Assembly: GCA_015680685.1 (NCBI GenBank)
Contig: MNCI01017832.1
Location: 35,503-99,502, forward strand
Origin: Gnetum montanum
Taxonomy: Eukaryota > Streptophyta > Gnetopsida > Gnetales > Gnetaceae
Direction of reading: 5' to 3'
DNA: 64,000 nucleotides
This document shows, in pieces, positions 25,075 through 36,091 of this stretch. The position numbers were made by a program, and so were the translations under genes. The notes below the pieces were generated by a model. The model was not told the origin of the DNA. It searched no databases and saw only the letters and a program-made list of their open reading frames with translations. How positions within the stretch are numbered: position 1 is the stretch's first letter; each line of letters opens with the position of its first letter.

Positions 25075-26000
25075 TGATGATCAATGAGGTACCCCTATGC
25101 CCAACCATATGAATCACAAGCTTTCATGCATGAGCTAATCGAATTCCATGGATGGAACTAGTTATGGCATCTAGATTACTATGCCTTGATTGTAGTTCGC
25201 TATCTACCCACTTGGATTAGTGGTGGCTTTATCACATATGGCTTAGACCAAAGTGAGGCATATGATTTTTATTATTTTATATTTTATTATTCTACAATTA
25301 ACAATAATTTGAAACTCAATTTATAATTAATTTAACTAATCTAATTGATAATTAATAATCAACTACCCTAACATAAGTATCCAATCCCACTTCCTATGGA
25401 CACCATTAACACATATAACACTATTGGATTACCAAATGTTAAGCATTGCTGGGATTAGCAAGAGTCATACACATGCTCAAAGAAATTGTACTTATGTTCT
25501 TAATTAATTAACATGCATGAAAATGTAAATATTAACTAAGTACATGAAAAATAAATTGCATGGAAAGTAAATCTAATCTAAGTCAAAGTGCTACAATTAA
25601 TAAGAATCAGTCTTGATCTTATTGTTGCTCATGGAAAATGTCCAGGTACATTTCCAGTTGAATAAGACTTCATACAACTAACTTAGATTCACTCTCTGGG
25701 CGCTCACTAACTATTCTCTAAGATTATAAAATAAAATTGCAAGAATTTGGCTACTCTATTGACAAAACTATAAAAAAATAATGCAAAACTATTTCCCAAA
25801 CCATGTGGCCAAGAACTATATTTATAGGCTAGTCCATACCCCTCAACATTAGATATCTGACATTATGTCCTAGGTTCTACGGATGGGTACCTAATGTTGG
25901 CGCCTTGTCATTGGAGCCTTGTTATCAAAGCTATGTTATTGGATCCAACAAAAAAGTTGACTTTTTTTCTCAAATAACCCAGCCAAGTGATGATTCATAA
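25075..26000 (-). repeat. A2 5' LTR
   Basis: 926 bp, beginning TGATGATC on the plus strand and ending ATTCATAA (expected ATCA, decayed). A TATA-like motif (minus strand CTATAAATATAG) lies at about 25815-25828. Divergence from the 3' LTR is high by eye (over 10%), so the insertion is old. Confidence 0.88.
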
Positions 26001-28780
26001 AGATGGATTATAGATAATAAATTTGACAATCAGGATAAATGCTAAAGGAAACAGTGAATCAACTATGATCCCAATCACATTCATGGACAAGTGTGACCAT
26101 AGGATCATAATGAAATTCTATAGGATGCAGGTAAGGAATTCCCTTGCCCAAGGCTAGAACCATAGTGATACCTTTTCGAAAGGCATGTCAAGAACTGAGG
26201 TGTTGGCCTTGCAGTGGCCAATATAGCATAAGATGCCCACTAACTCCACAATGATGAGTATGGCCTTTAGGAAGACCTTTCATGAAAAAGCAAAAACATT
26301 ATGACCAATTAGAATTTCCTAGCAAGTTTAAAAAAACATCCTAGTTAGGAATGAAATTAGCCTTTGTAAAAGGCTCTAAGGTGTTTATTCAAGTTTGATT
26401 ATGAAATTTTGCAAAAATAATTATTAGAATCTTTCATAGCCATTTATTTTCTAGCTAAAAATTCATAACTAGAATTAGCCCTTTAGTTTAAACCATGCAT
26501 AAACTTATAAAAAGCATTAAAACTTAGAAAAAATAGCTTTAGTAAAAAGCTTGTTAAAAATAGTAAAAGGCCTTTACTTTTCTTAAAATAAAATGTAAAA
26601 CATAAGTTCTACATATTTAGAAATCCTCAAAGGGATGGTAGTTGACAAGAAAAATCTCTACACATGTCAATCGCATTCATCTCCAAAGGGTTAAAGTGCT
26701 ACAAACAAAATTTAGTCTTGTTGACATAGCCATAATCGAAAATTTATTAAAAATTCATCTAAGCTCTAATTTTAGTCATTCCAAAATATAAGGAATTATA
26801 AAATCATAAACCTTTCAACCATAACCAATACAACCAAAAAACATGTAACCATTCTTTGCATAAAACATTACCAAAATTAGTAAAATAGTAGCCATCACTA
26901 TTAATTCCCTTTTGCATAGGGTTGGGAGAATATTCACCAAAAACTCATTTAAACTCCAAACAAAGTCATTCCACCACCATTTTGAAGCTTTAATCAACCC
27001 ATACATACCCATACTTAATAAAAATTCAAAACCATTGTCATTTATTTAGAAAAAATTCATCGAATTAGATGAAAATCTGAAATTGGCACAAACCTTCTTT
27101 TGATACAAGCTTAATGAAAAATTCATTTCTAATCCAATTGGAGTGATTCAACCTCCATTGGAAATATGAATCCAAGACATACCTAGACATAAAAAAAATA
27201 GGAAAAACCCTTGTATTTTTATTAGAAAAAATTAGTGAAGTTTAACGGAATTCAAAAAACTACATAAAAAACCTAACTACATAACCTTAGGAAAATAGCC
27301 GTAATGTATTCATCTCAAACCCAAATTTAATGAGACAATAGCCATTGGAAAGCTCAAATATAGAGATAAAAATTCATAGCATAAAATTTTAGAAATATTT
27401 AGCCATATTTATAATATAAAATACACAACAATGCTTGCTTTTTTCATGAAAAAAGCTTTAAATTTGTAAAGCCCAACTTAACATAGCCATAAACAAATAG
27501 CCAAAATAGCCAAAAAAATTGATACCCATTTGAAAAAAACTAAAAATAAGGGCTTATAATTTTTTTGGAATTAAATTTTGATGAATCATTTAACTTAAAT
27601 CTAAGAAAAATGGCCTTACCCTCAAATTTTGGAAAAAAAGCATGAAAACAGTAGGCTTAATTCTAAAATCCAAATCTACCAAGTTCAAAACAAAAAAACA
27701 ACTCTATATCTACATAGAAATATCCAAAATAAGAAGGTGGAATTCATCAAAAAAAAATTTTATTCCCTCTACTACTGTAGATCTTAAAAAAATGACTCCA
27801 CACATGGAAAGAAAAAGCAATAAAAATGACTAGAAACCTAAGCAAAAAAAATGGATAGGATTACCTATCCTTGAGTAGTTGTGGATGAAGCCTAAATTGA
27901 GATGGGTATAGAAAGCCCTAAAAAACCCCTTACCGACTCATCCACATTTTTTATCCTAGAATTTTCTTCCCCTCCAACCTACTTGGATGCCATAGTTGTT
28001 ATACCAATGCTAGGAATGATTGAAATGAGGGAGGAATGGAAGTTAAATGTTAGCTATAGGGGATATGGGAGGTTTTCACACTAAATATTGGTGCTCTTGC
28101 AACATGAAATATCTACTTGGTCTCTCTCTCAATGCACTACTTATCAAAAATATGAATTATGATGAAAACTTGTGAGAAATTACCATAAAAATCAAACATA
28201 AACCTAAAATGCTTCCCTCTAAATCCCAATTTCCCATTTAGTGCATTATAACTCCAAGTGGATTTAATTACAAAGGGGGAAAAGTATCTTCCACACTGAT
28301 ATTGATGGGAGTAAGGTTAAGAATTCAAAATTTTAAAATTTTGGATGATGGGCCCCACCATACGCCCTCACTTTTAACCTAAAAGCTACATCAATGCTGA
28401 GTTTTAGCCATTTTTGACACTTATAATAATATTTCAACCTTAACTCTTATGCATCCTCTTTGGGAATACCATGCCCAATGTGGACACATGCCTTCCAGTA
28501 CCTAAAGCCACTAAAACATAACCTTTTAGCCATTTTTAGCAACTAAAGCCTACCTTTTCCAGCCTTGATCTTCTGAAAGGGGATTAGGCCTTACCAAAAC
28601 TAGAAAAATTAGGTTTCCACACTAACACAACACTACCCCACATGGAACAAGTGGGGTAACACTCATTCTCAACCCCCAACACTTATCTAGCCTACATGAC
28701 CTAGAACTACTTCAAATGCCTTTAGTAGCCATGAAACCTTAGAAAACCTAGTCAAAAGTGGTCAAAACGTTTGGATTTCA
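26001..28780. other. T1 spacer right of A2
   Basis: Continuation of the T1 spacer after the A2 target duplication. It is AT-rich with A-runs, and no protein family is recognisable. The minus strand near 26006-26300 may hold the first exon of the antisense gene, but I could not align it to T2 58889-59010. Short open frames at 27642-27833 and 27902-28084 show no motif. Confidence 0.4.
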
Positions 28781-31010
28781 TAATTCCACACTAGTGGATG
28801 CCCCATCCATGTTTACCATCCTAGCCCTAGCATGGATGGAAGTAGGAAAGCCAAAATTGTTGAATTTTTCATGCAGCTTAACTTTTGAAAGTAACCCAAT
28901 CCTTCCAAAAGTCTGGTGACTTCCAAAAGCTAGTTGAAATGACTAAAACTTGCTCCCTTTAGGTTCTCCATGTTGAGGAGGATACCATCAATGCTAACCA
29001 TCATATCCCTAGCATGGATGGAGGGAATAAGCCTTAAAAATTCTCTCACATCTATCAAAATACTATATTTCAATCCTAGGCATTGATAGTCAACACTGGT
29101 GATTCTGTGGACACATATGCATAGCCGAAACTAATGAAAATTAGAAAAGAAATAGAGCCCCCTAGCTCCTAAATGTTTGGAGCTACCTCTTCCATGCTGG
29201 CTAGCATGGAAGAAATGGGAGAACTTTGGGGGAACTATAAATGACCTTTAGATACCTTAAACGGGTGCTAGAAAGCCTTGTTTGTATCCTAAGACCCTAT
29301 CTATGTATCTTAGAACCCTCAAACTTACCAAAATTGACAATTAATAGTCAAAATACATTCCGCCAATCCTCCATGTTGAGCATGGAAACTTCAATGTGGA
29401 AGAAAGGGGGGAACATCAAACTATCTAACAGTCCCTAAAATAACCAAATCTTGATACTAGGCAATAATAATCAACCCTAGAAACCTTAGAAACATAGATG
29501 CATGGCTATAAATGAGAAAAAATGGAAAAAGGTAGGGCCCCTCATTACTTCTACACTAAGAGCCATCTCTTCTATGCTAGCTAGTATGGAAGTAAAGGGA
29601 AAACTTTGTAAGGACTAAAAAATGGCAATTAGACACCTCAAGAAAACACCATACAACCTTACATGAATCCTAGGACTAGTTTTACACTTTCTAGAATTTT
29701 TAAACCCTATAAATGTGAAAATGGCTAAAAAGATACTCCCCCAATCTTCCACACTAAGCATACCATCCCCAACATGGAAGAAAATGGAAAAGCTCAAAAA
29801 CCATCTAGCTAGCATCTAAACTGACTAGTTTTAACCTTAAACCCTAGTCCTCAACCCTAGAAACCTTGGAAGCATACATGCATGGTCAATTAAGGTTAAA
29901 ACTAGTATAGATATGAGATTTGTGATTTTTTCATGTTGGAGATGCTCTACTCCATGCTATCTAGCATGGAAACTAAAGGGAGGACTCATTTGGAACTCAT
30001 AAACACCTTAGAATGACATCAAATGACCTTGCATGCATCTTAGAATTCTGTATTTACACTTTGGAGTCTTGAAACCTAAAAAACCTAATTTTAAATGACT
30101 GAAACACTATACATTCTAGTCTTCCATGCTAAGCATTCCATCCCTAGCATGAAAAAATTGGGTTAAGTCCAAAAAACACTTAGGAATAATTAAAACTACT
30201 AGATTTGACCTAAAACCCTAGTTTCTAACTCTAGTGACTCTAGGAGCTAACATACATGGTCAATTATGATCTGAATTGGCCTGAATTTAAGATTCTTGCC
30301 TCATCCACATTGGAGAGAATCCCCTCCATGCTATGTAGTGTGGAAATATCGGGAAGGCTATCTTTCCACTTATGGTGGCAAGATGACACTTGTGGAAGCA
30401 AAGATCTATGCCAAAAAGGCCTAGGACCTGATAGCCTTAAGAGTTTTCTCATTTGACCTCATTTTGACCTCCAAAATTCATTCCTTCCAATCTTCCATGC
30501 TAGATCAACTTCCCTAGCATGACCTTAATTACCCTTGAATGACCTCCAAACATGATCAAAATTAGCTAGAAACTTGTAGAATCATGATTCATAGACTTAA
30601 GAGCCTAAAAACCTTGATGATGTGCTCCCAAACAACTCTAAATCCATGGAATAAGTGTCCCCACATTCTTCCATGCTAGGGATGTTTGTGGTTAGAATGG
30701 AAGAAATGGGGGAACCAATTTCAACATGTTTTTACATTCCAAACTAACTCAAATGGCTACATATTTGATCATGTCTTACCCTATTTTTGATCAAGATTTT
30801 GATTCTCCATGCTAAAGCCCCTTTCTTCCATGTTAGCTAGCATGGAAATACAAACCTTTGGAGTGCCCAATTTGATAAATCTAGCCTCGCACTTCCTTAG
30901 GAAGGCCTCAAGACCTTAATTTCGGACCTTTGGATGCTCCAAAATCTACTTCCCTTGGTTTCCACACTAAGTATCCCTCCTTCCATGTTGGCTAGCATGG
31001 AAATAAGGGG
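28780..31010 (+). repeat. Hairpin-rich tandem array, ~378-bp units, in T1 spacer
   Basis: Near-perfect palindromes built on TCCATGCTAGCTAGCATGGA occur at 29189-29212, 29569-29592, 29951-29970 and 30325-30344, spaced 380, 380 and 374 bp. Related ones follow near 30670, 30827 and 30980. A second hairpin type (CCATGCTAAGCAT...CTAGCATGG) occurs half a unit away, near 28785, 28968, 29370, 29745, 30120 and 30490. Sequence between hairpins also repeats (for example CAACCCTAGAAACCTT near 29473 and 29854). T2 has a matching array at 56750-58440. Confidence 0.8.
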
Positions 31011-31404
31011 GAACATGGTTTAAGCTTCAAAACTCTCAGTTTTCATGCTCAAACAACATAGAAATAGCCTTAACTAATGTCCATATGCATATAATAGCCT
31101 TGTAGCCCTAAACCATGGTCCTCTAAGCCATAAAACTATAACACTCTACCTCCTTTTGATCTATATTAGTCAAGTTCCACCATATGTAACCTATTTTGCT
31201 TAATTTAGTCTTGTAACATGATGTTTCAACTTATTTTTGGCTTTATGTTGCATTGATGACCTTGATAACCCTCTTGTAGCCTTTATATAGACTTATGTTT
31301 TTCTTTATTTGCCTTATTATAGCTTTACTTGCCTTTGTTTAGCCTTTGATTGGTATCAAATAGTGGGGTTTGATCTTCCCTAACCACCATTTGACACCAT
31401 GTGA
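31011..31404. other. T1 spacer between array and pre-RT repeats
   Basis: AT-rich, rich in TAGCCTT words, with no coding signal seen. Confidence 0.4.
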
Positions 31405-31460
31405 TTACAGCTCGCAATGGCCTTAAACTAGCATCATGGCCTACTATGGCCTTAAATTGG
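31405..31460 (+). repeat. ~29-bp repeats before T1 RT
   Basis: About two units of the GGCCTTAAACTAGCATCATGG type, as after the protease. They mark the right side of the insertion that separates protease from RT. Confidence 0.7.
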
Positions 31461-31879
31461 AAAAACCCTATATTGTTTGGTCATGCATAGCCTTATTTCT
31501 CATAATTCCCTTTTCTTGACCTTTGTTTAAACTTTATTTAGCATTTATTATGTTTTTTTTTCTTATTTTTACGCCATTGGTAGTCTTGAATTGCCTTGTT
31601 TGCATCAAAATAACATATATTTACATGCTTTTATAGCATTTTAGCATCATTTATTCATCTTTACCTAGCTTCCACTTAATGTGATTATGGTTAACATCTA
31701 GAATCAATGTATGAGTACCTAGGAGTAGATCACTTTACCTTTAAGCCTAAGTGGGTTGCACAGTAATGTAGAATGGTATATCGACCTTGATTGTCTATAT
31801 CTTAAGCTTGAGAGTCTTGTTGACCGCATAGCCTTGATAGAGAAAACTCTAGAATGGCCTAAAAACCTAGTCAAAACCA

Positions 31880-33400
31880 TTGACTTAGAGACAAGTGACA
31901 TAACCTAAGACTCCTTAGTTGAGATTCCTATCACAACACACTATGATAAGGAGAAAACCCTTAAACTAAGTTCCTCATTGGAACCTCAACAAGCTCAAGA
32001 CATTACCAAAGTTCTACAAAGTTAACATTAAGGTCATTTCCTAGTTGTATGAAGATGTTCTAGGCCTAGACCCACACTTAGTCCAACATAACATCACACT
32101 AGACCCTAGCATTAGACTAGTTAAGTAGAAAGTACCCAAGATTAGACTTGATTTGGCCTTGGTCATTTGTGATGAGATCTCAAAGTGCTACTAAGCTAGT
32201 TTCATTAGGGTTGTTGACTAAATAGAATGGATTCTCAACATAGTGGTAGTTCCTAAGAAAAATGGGAATATCTATATTTGCATCAATTTCTAAGACCTAA
32301 ATAAATGACCATTAAGGATTATGTCTCTTTGTATAGTATTGGTCAAATTATGGATGGATTCTTGGGATACAATCAAATTAGGATCAACCCAAAGAACCAA
32401 CTTAGAATAACCTTCATAACCCCTTTGGGTACCTTTTACTATACCATGATGCCCTTTAGCCTTAAGAATGTAGGAGCAACCTATCAATGAGCCATGACCT
32501 ATATCTTTAGCAATTACATGCTAAGGTTTCTCAACGATCACGTAGACGATATAGCCATTAAGTCCAAAATGGCTTGTGACCATGCTAATGACCTAGATGT
32601 TGTGCTTAAGTGATGCCTCAAGTATGAGCTTAGGCTCAATCCCAAGAAATATGTCTTTGATGTCAAGATCAATAAAATGCTTGGCTTTGTAGTATCTGAA
32701 GCAAGGATACGTGTTGATTCTAAAAAGGTTAAGGCTATATTGAAATTAGCAACACCTACTAAACTTAAGGAGCTTTGGGGATTACAAGGAAGATTATATT
32801 TTATTCCTAGGTTTATCACTAGGCTTATATATAAATTACAGCCCATGCAACACTTGCTTAAGAAAAGGATTCACTATGAATGGATGGCTTAATGCTAAGA
32901 AGCCTTTGAAAACCTTAAGCAAGAGTTGGCATAATTATTGATAGTTTATCCTTCACAAAAGGGTAAATCATTTTACATCTACCTTACCATATTTTATACA
33001 TCCATGGCTTCTTTACTTTCTCAAAAACATGATGATTAAGAAGAAATGCTAGTATACTATCTTAGCAATGCATTACTTGCCCATGAGACCTGATACATGG
33101 AAATGGAGAAGCATTGTCTAGCACTAGTCTTCTCATTCAACATGTGGAGAAACTACCTATTTAGAAGCCAATTCAACATTATTTTCAAGGATAACATGCT
33201 CAAATCCATAATGACCAACATTTACAAAAGGATTTGTATAGCTAATGAAAATCCATAACTGCTTAGCTTGATCTTCATTACATCTCTCAATCCTCAATGA
33301 AAGGTCAAGCTAATGCCATATAACTTACATTTTTTCTAGTTGATGACCAACAAGACATAGATCTTGAGTTCCCTAATGAAAAAATTAACATAGTTAATTG
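31880..33400 (+). pseudogene. T1 reverse transcriptase and RNase H, degraded
   Basis: RT makes cDNA and RNase H degrades the RNA strand. The N-terminal linker carries SLEPQQAQDITKVL. Then come DVLGLDPHLVQH, PKIRLDLA, SFIRVVD, NIVVVPKKNGNIYICI (31960-32300); MDGFLGYNQIRINP (32350-32390, catalytic Asp kept); FITPLGTFYYTMMPF and NVGATYQ (32410-32490); HVDDIAIKS (32540-32570, the YVDD box with Tyr changed to His); LNPKKYVFDVK, MLGFVVSEARIRVD (32640-32715); and QGRLYFIPRFITRL. The RNase H follows (AFENLKQELA, KSFYIYL, YYLSNALL, EKHCLALVFS) to about 33200. Frameshifts and TAG stops make it inactive. Confidence 0.85.
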
Positions 33401-33419
33401 ATTACCTAAAGGTTATTAG

Positions 33420-33863
33420 GTGGTCATGTACTTTGAAAAAGCTTCAACTACTCATAGGGCTAGTACCACTACCATCATAACATTCCCATCTACTAAAATC
33501 CAACGCTTTACCTATTATTTTGAGTTTTCATGTACCAAAAAAATAGTATATTATAAGGGTTTGATCAAAGTAATGATGGTAGCTTGTGAACTAGGAATCA
33601 GATTATTAATGATCAAAGGTAATTCACAACTTTTGGTCAACCAAGTAACCAAGGTCTATGTGTGTAAATACAAACATTTACAACTATACTATGACCTAGG
33701 GAAGCAATTGCTACAACAATTTATAGATGTTGATATCCAAGACATATTCCAAAACAAGAACACCATAGCTGATGCAATTGCAATGTTAGCCCTTAGTGTG
33801 ATGGCAAATGTGTTTAGTAATTTGCACATCTTAACCATGGACTATGCTACTCCCATCACATAG
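33420..33863 (+). pseudogene. T1 second (archaeal-like) RNase H
   Basis: This 147-codon stretch is the longest uninterrupted open frame in the window. Order: FEKASTTHRAST, FEFSCTKKIVYYKGLI (the NN-AEYEAL position of the family), LGIRLLMIKGNSQLLVNQV (family GDSQLVV with Asp changed to Asn), YYDLGKQLLQQF, and ADAIAMLAL at the end. This second RNase H between RNase H and integrase is a hallmark of the Tat lineage in plants. Here the GDS catalytic Asp is lost, so activity is unlikely. T2 keeps GDSKLLV. Confidence 0.8.
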
Positions 33864-34059
33864 AACACTAAGGATACCTTTATGACCATCATTCATATTA
33901 CTCCTACCAAGGAGTGGTATGATGATATCAAATTTTACCTTATGTATGAAGGACCCTCATAAGGCCTTGCTATTACTTAGAAGGATGTTGTACATAGGCC
34001 ATTTTAGTAGTATGTCATTGTAGGTGATATACATTTTGTCAACAATCCTATGATGGCAT

Positions 34060-35145
34060 ACTCCTAAAGTACTTGGGTAAAGCCAAAGCTAGAATAGTCG
34101 TAGAGGAGGTTCACAACAAATTTTGTGGTGAACATATAAGGCCTACAACTATGGTTGATAAGATTAGATGCTTAGGCTAGTATTGGCCCCATATGAAAAA
34201 TGATTGCCTATAGAAGGTTAAGCATTGTGATACATGCCGATGGTATAGTAACCTCATACATGTACAACCAACTAAGTTGCATATCACTCAAATAACATGG
34301 TCATTTCAATGATGGGGGTTGGATATCATTAGACCTATAATGCCTAAGTATTTGGTGGAGCATAGCTTCATCATCACTACAACCGAATACTTTACAAAGT
34401 GATTGAGGTTATTCCCCTAAGGAATACTACATTTGAGTAGGTCTACAAATTCATCCTAGACAACATTGTAGCACATTTTAGCACATCCATGACCATAGTT
34501 ACAGACAATGATCCATAATTTAGTAGCCAAGAAACAAAATATTTCTATCATGACCTAGGCATTAAGCATTCTTTCTCATTGCCTTATAACCCTCAAGATA
34601 ATGGAGAAGCAAAAGTAAGAAACAAAGCCATCATCAACTTGTTCAAGAAGATGCTCAACAATAGCAAGTGCAAATGGCACAAGTAGCTTTTCCATGCACT
34701 ATGGACATACAAAATAACTTATTACATGGCAAATAGTGTGATCCCTTATAGCCTAATCTATGGTTTTGAAGTTGTTTTACCTCTTGAATTGTAGGTGCCA
34801 TAACTCTAAGTAGCCTTAACCAACTTCATCAATGATGAGTAGAAAAAGGAGTTGTAGACAATAGCCCTAAACTTAGTGAAGGAGCAATGTATGAAAGTGC
34901 TTACTCACATAGAACACTATCAAGAGAGGAAAAAGTGGCAAGATCACTATAACTTAAAGAAGTGTAAGATCAAGGAAGGTGACCTTATTCTCAAAGCCAT
35001 CTATGAGCATGTGTTCAAATTCTTAGTTAACAGGGAAGGATCATTCCTTGTCACTAGAGCCTATAGGAAAAATGCATTCAAAATAGCTAACATGGATGGG
35101 AATAAGCTAATCAATGTAGTTAACCATTCCTCTCTAAGGCCATAA
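34060..35145 (+). pseudogene. T1 integrase, degraded
   Basis: KHCDTCRWYSNLIH (about 34205-34260) is the CxxC half of the HHCC zinc finger. GLDIIRPIMPKY carries the first catalytic Asp, and VTDNDP-FSSQE the second. LPYNPQDNGEAKVRNKAI is the catalytic Glu region, where the usual Glu is Lys. The C-terminal domain, GDLILKAIYEHV...FLVNREGSFLVTRAY...LRP, ends at 35145. TAG stops and the E-to-K change make it inactive. The T2 copy has NGQVEASNK with Glu intact. Confidence 0.82.
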
Positions 35146-35186
35146 TATATGTAGCCAACAGTCATCAATAGATAAGCCTACTTTCA

Positions 35187-35340
35187 ATGTCCTACTAGGG
35201 CCTAAAACTAGTGATACCGCCTACCGAGATCTTAAAATTGGCACCACGATCTACTACAATCTTAAATTGGAAATATGGCCTACCAAGGCTTTGAATTGGT
35301 ACCATGGTCTACCATGGCCTTAAACTAGCAACAATGGTAA
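35187..35340 (+). repeat. ~29-bp repeats after T1 integrase
   Basis: Four to five degenerate units (CTACCGAGATCTTAAAATTGG, then CACCACGAT, and so on), the same family as at 15926-16075 and 31405-31460. Confidence 0.75.
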
Positions 35341-36091
35341 CATGGGTACCTTAGTTTTATCATTTCATGTGGCTTATCTATATTGTAGCATTATAACATG
35401 TTTTGTTTACTTGGTTTTCTTGCCATCTTAGAGTTGTGTTTGTAGGATAAATTCCAAAACCATCATAAGGATACCACTCATTATGGTAGCTAATCATCAT
35501 GTAACCTTGATGTGCAAGATTCGGTGAGTTTATCCTCCTATCCCAAGAGTGCTTGTACCATCACCCTCCATCTAGCACCACTTCTTGATCCAAACCCAGT
35601 AACCTAATCATAATATACAATGTTAACCTATATTTGATACTCATGCACTATGGCCATATGATATCTCTCTATCATGCTTCACTCTCAATTCCACTTAAAT
35701 GTAATGTACTTTAGCCAATGTAAAAGTGCAAAATCCATTGAACATAACATCTTGTTCAGTGGGAAAACCAAGTCCATCCAATGTGATGTAACTCATTCAA
35801 TTGAAAAACCATTTCAAAACTGGCCTTGGCAATGAAACCCAACCAAAAGAAAATTTCCAAAAGGCTAGATGGATAGTAAATTTGTTAGCCTTCATGACCA
35901 TCTTCCTAATGACCATTATAATCATCTCAATTATAGCCTTATCCCATCCTCACAAGCACTCTTCGACATGTTTCGACAAGACTGGATCAAGTGCAGAGAG
36001 GGAATGTTGGTGGTGAACCTATAGCGATGTTTTTTATTCTTTGTTAGTGCCTCTTGGATCAATCCTCTAGATACTAATAAAGAGTGGTCAT
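35341..36091 (+). other. T1 3' untranslated region and PPT area
   Basis: Mostly non-coding. A 71-codon open frame at 35801-36016 has a hydrophobic stretch (about 24 residues from LLAFMTIFL). It lacks a good ATG and a T2 counterpart (that part of T2 is missing). The purine run AATAAAGAGTGG at 36078-36088 just before the LTR is the likely PPT. Confidence 0.45.

Larger units (their letters stand above)
19577..26000 (-). mobile_element. A2: internally deleted Athila-like element (LTR-gag-LTR)
   Basis: 6,424 bp with LTRs at both ends, an Athila-type PBS, a gag ORF and a PPT, flanked by AGGTG/AGATG. Protease, RT, RNase H, integrase and the post-pol ORF are absent: between gag (ending near 22930) and the PPT (20513) lies only the conserved post-pol non-coding block and unassigned sequence. 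This is the structure described for TR-GAG elements, which depend on enzymes from other copies. It sits inside the antisense-gene region of T1. Confidence 0.85.

Noticed and set aside
35801-36016. Small open frame with a hydrophobic stretch upstream of the T1 3' LTR
   Set aside because: No good ATG, no recognisable family, and the matching part of T2 is missing, so there is no conservation evidence. Noted only within the 3' UTR entry.
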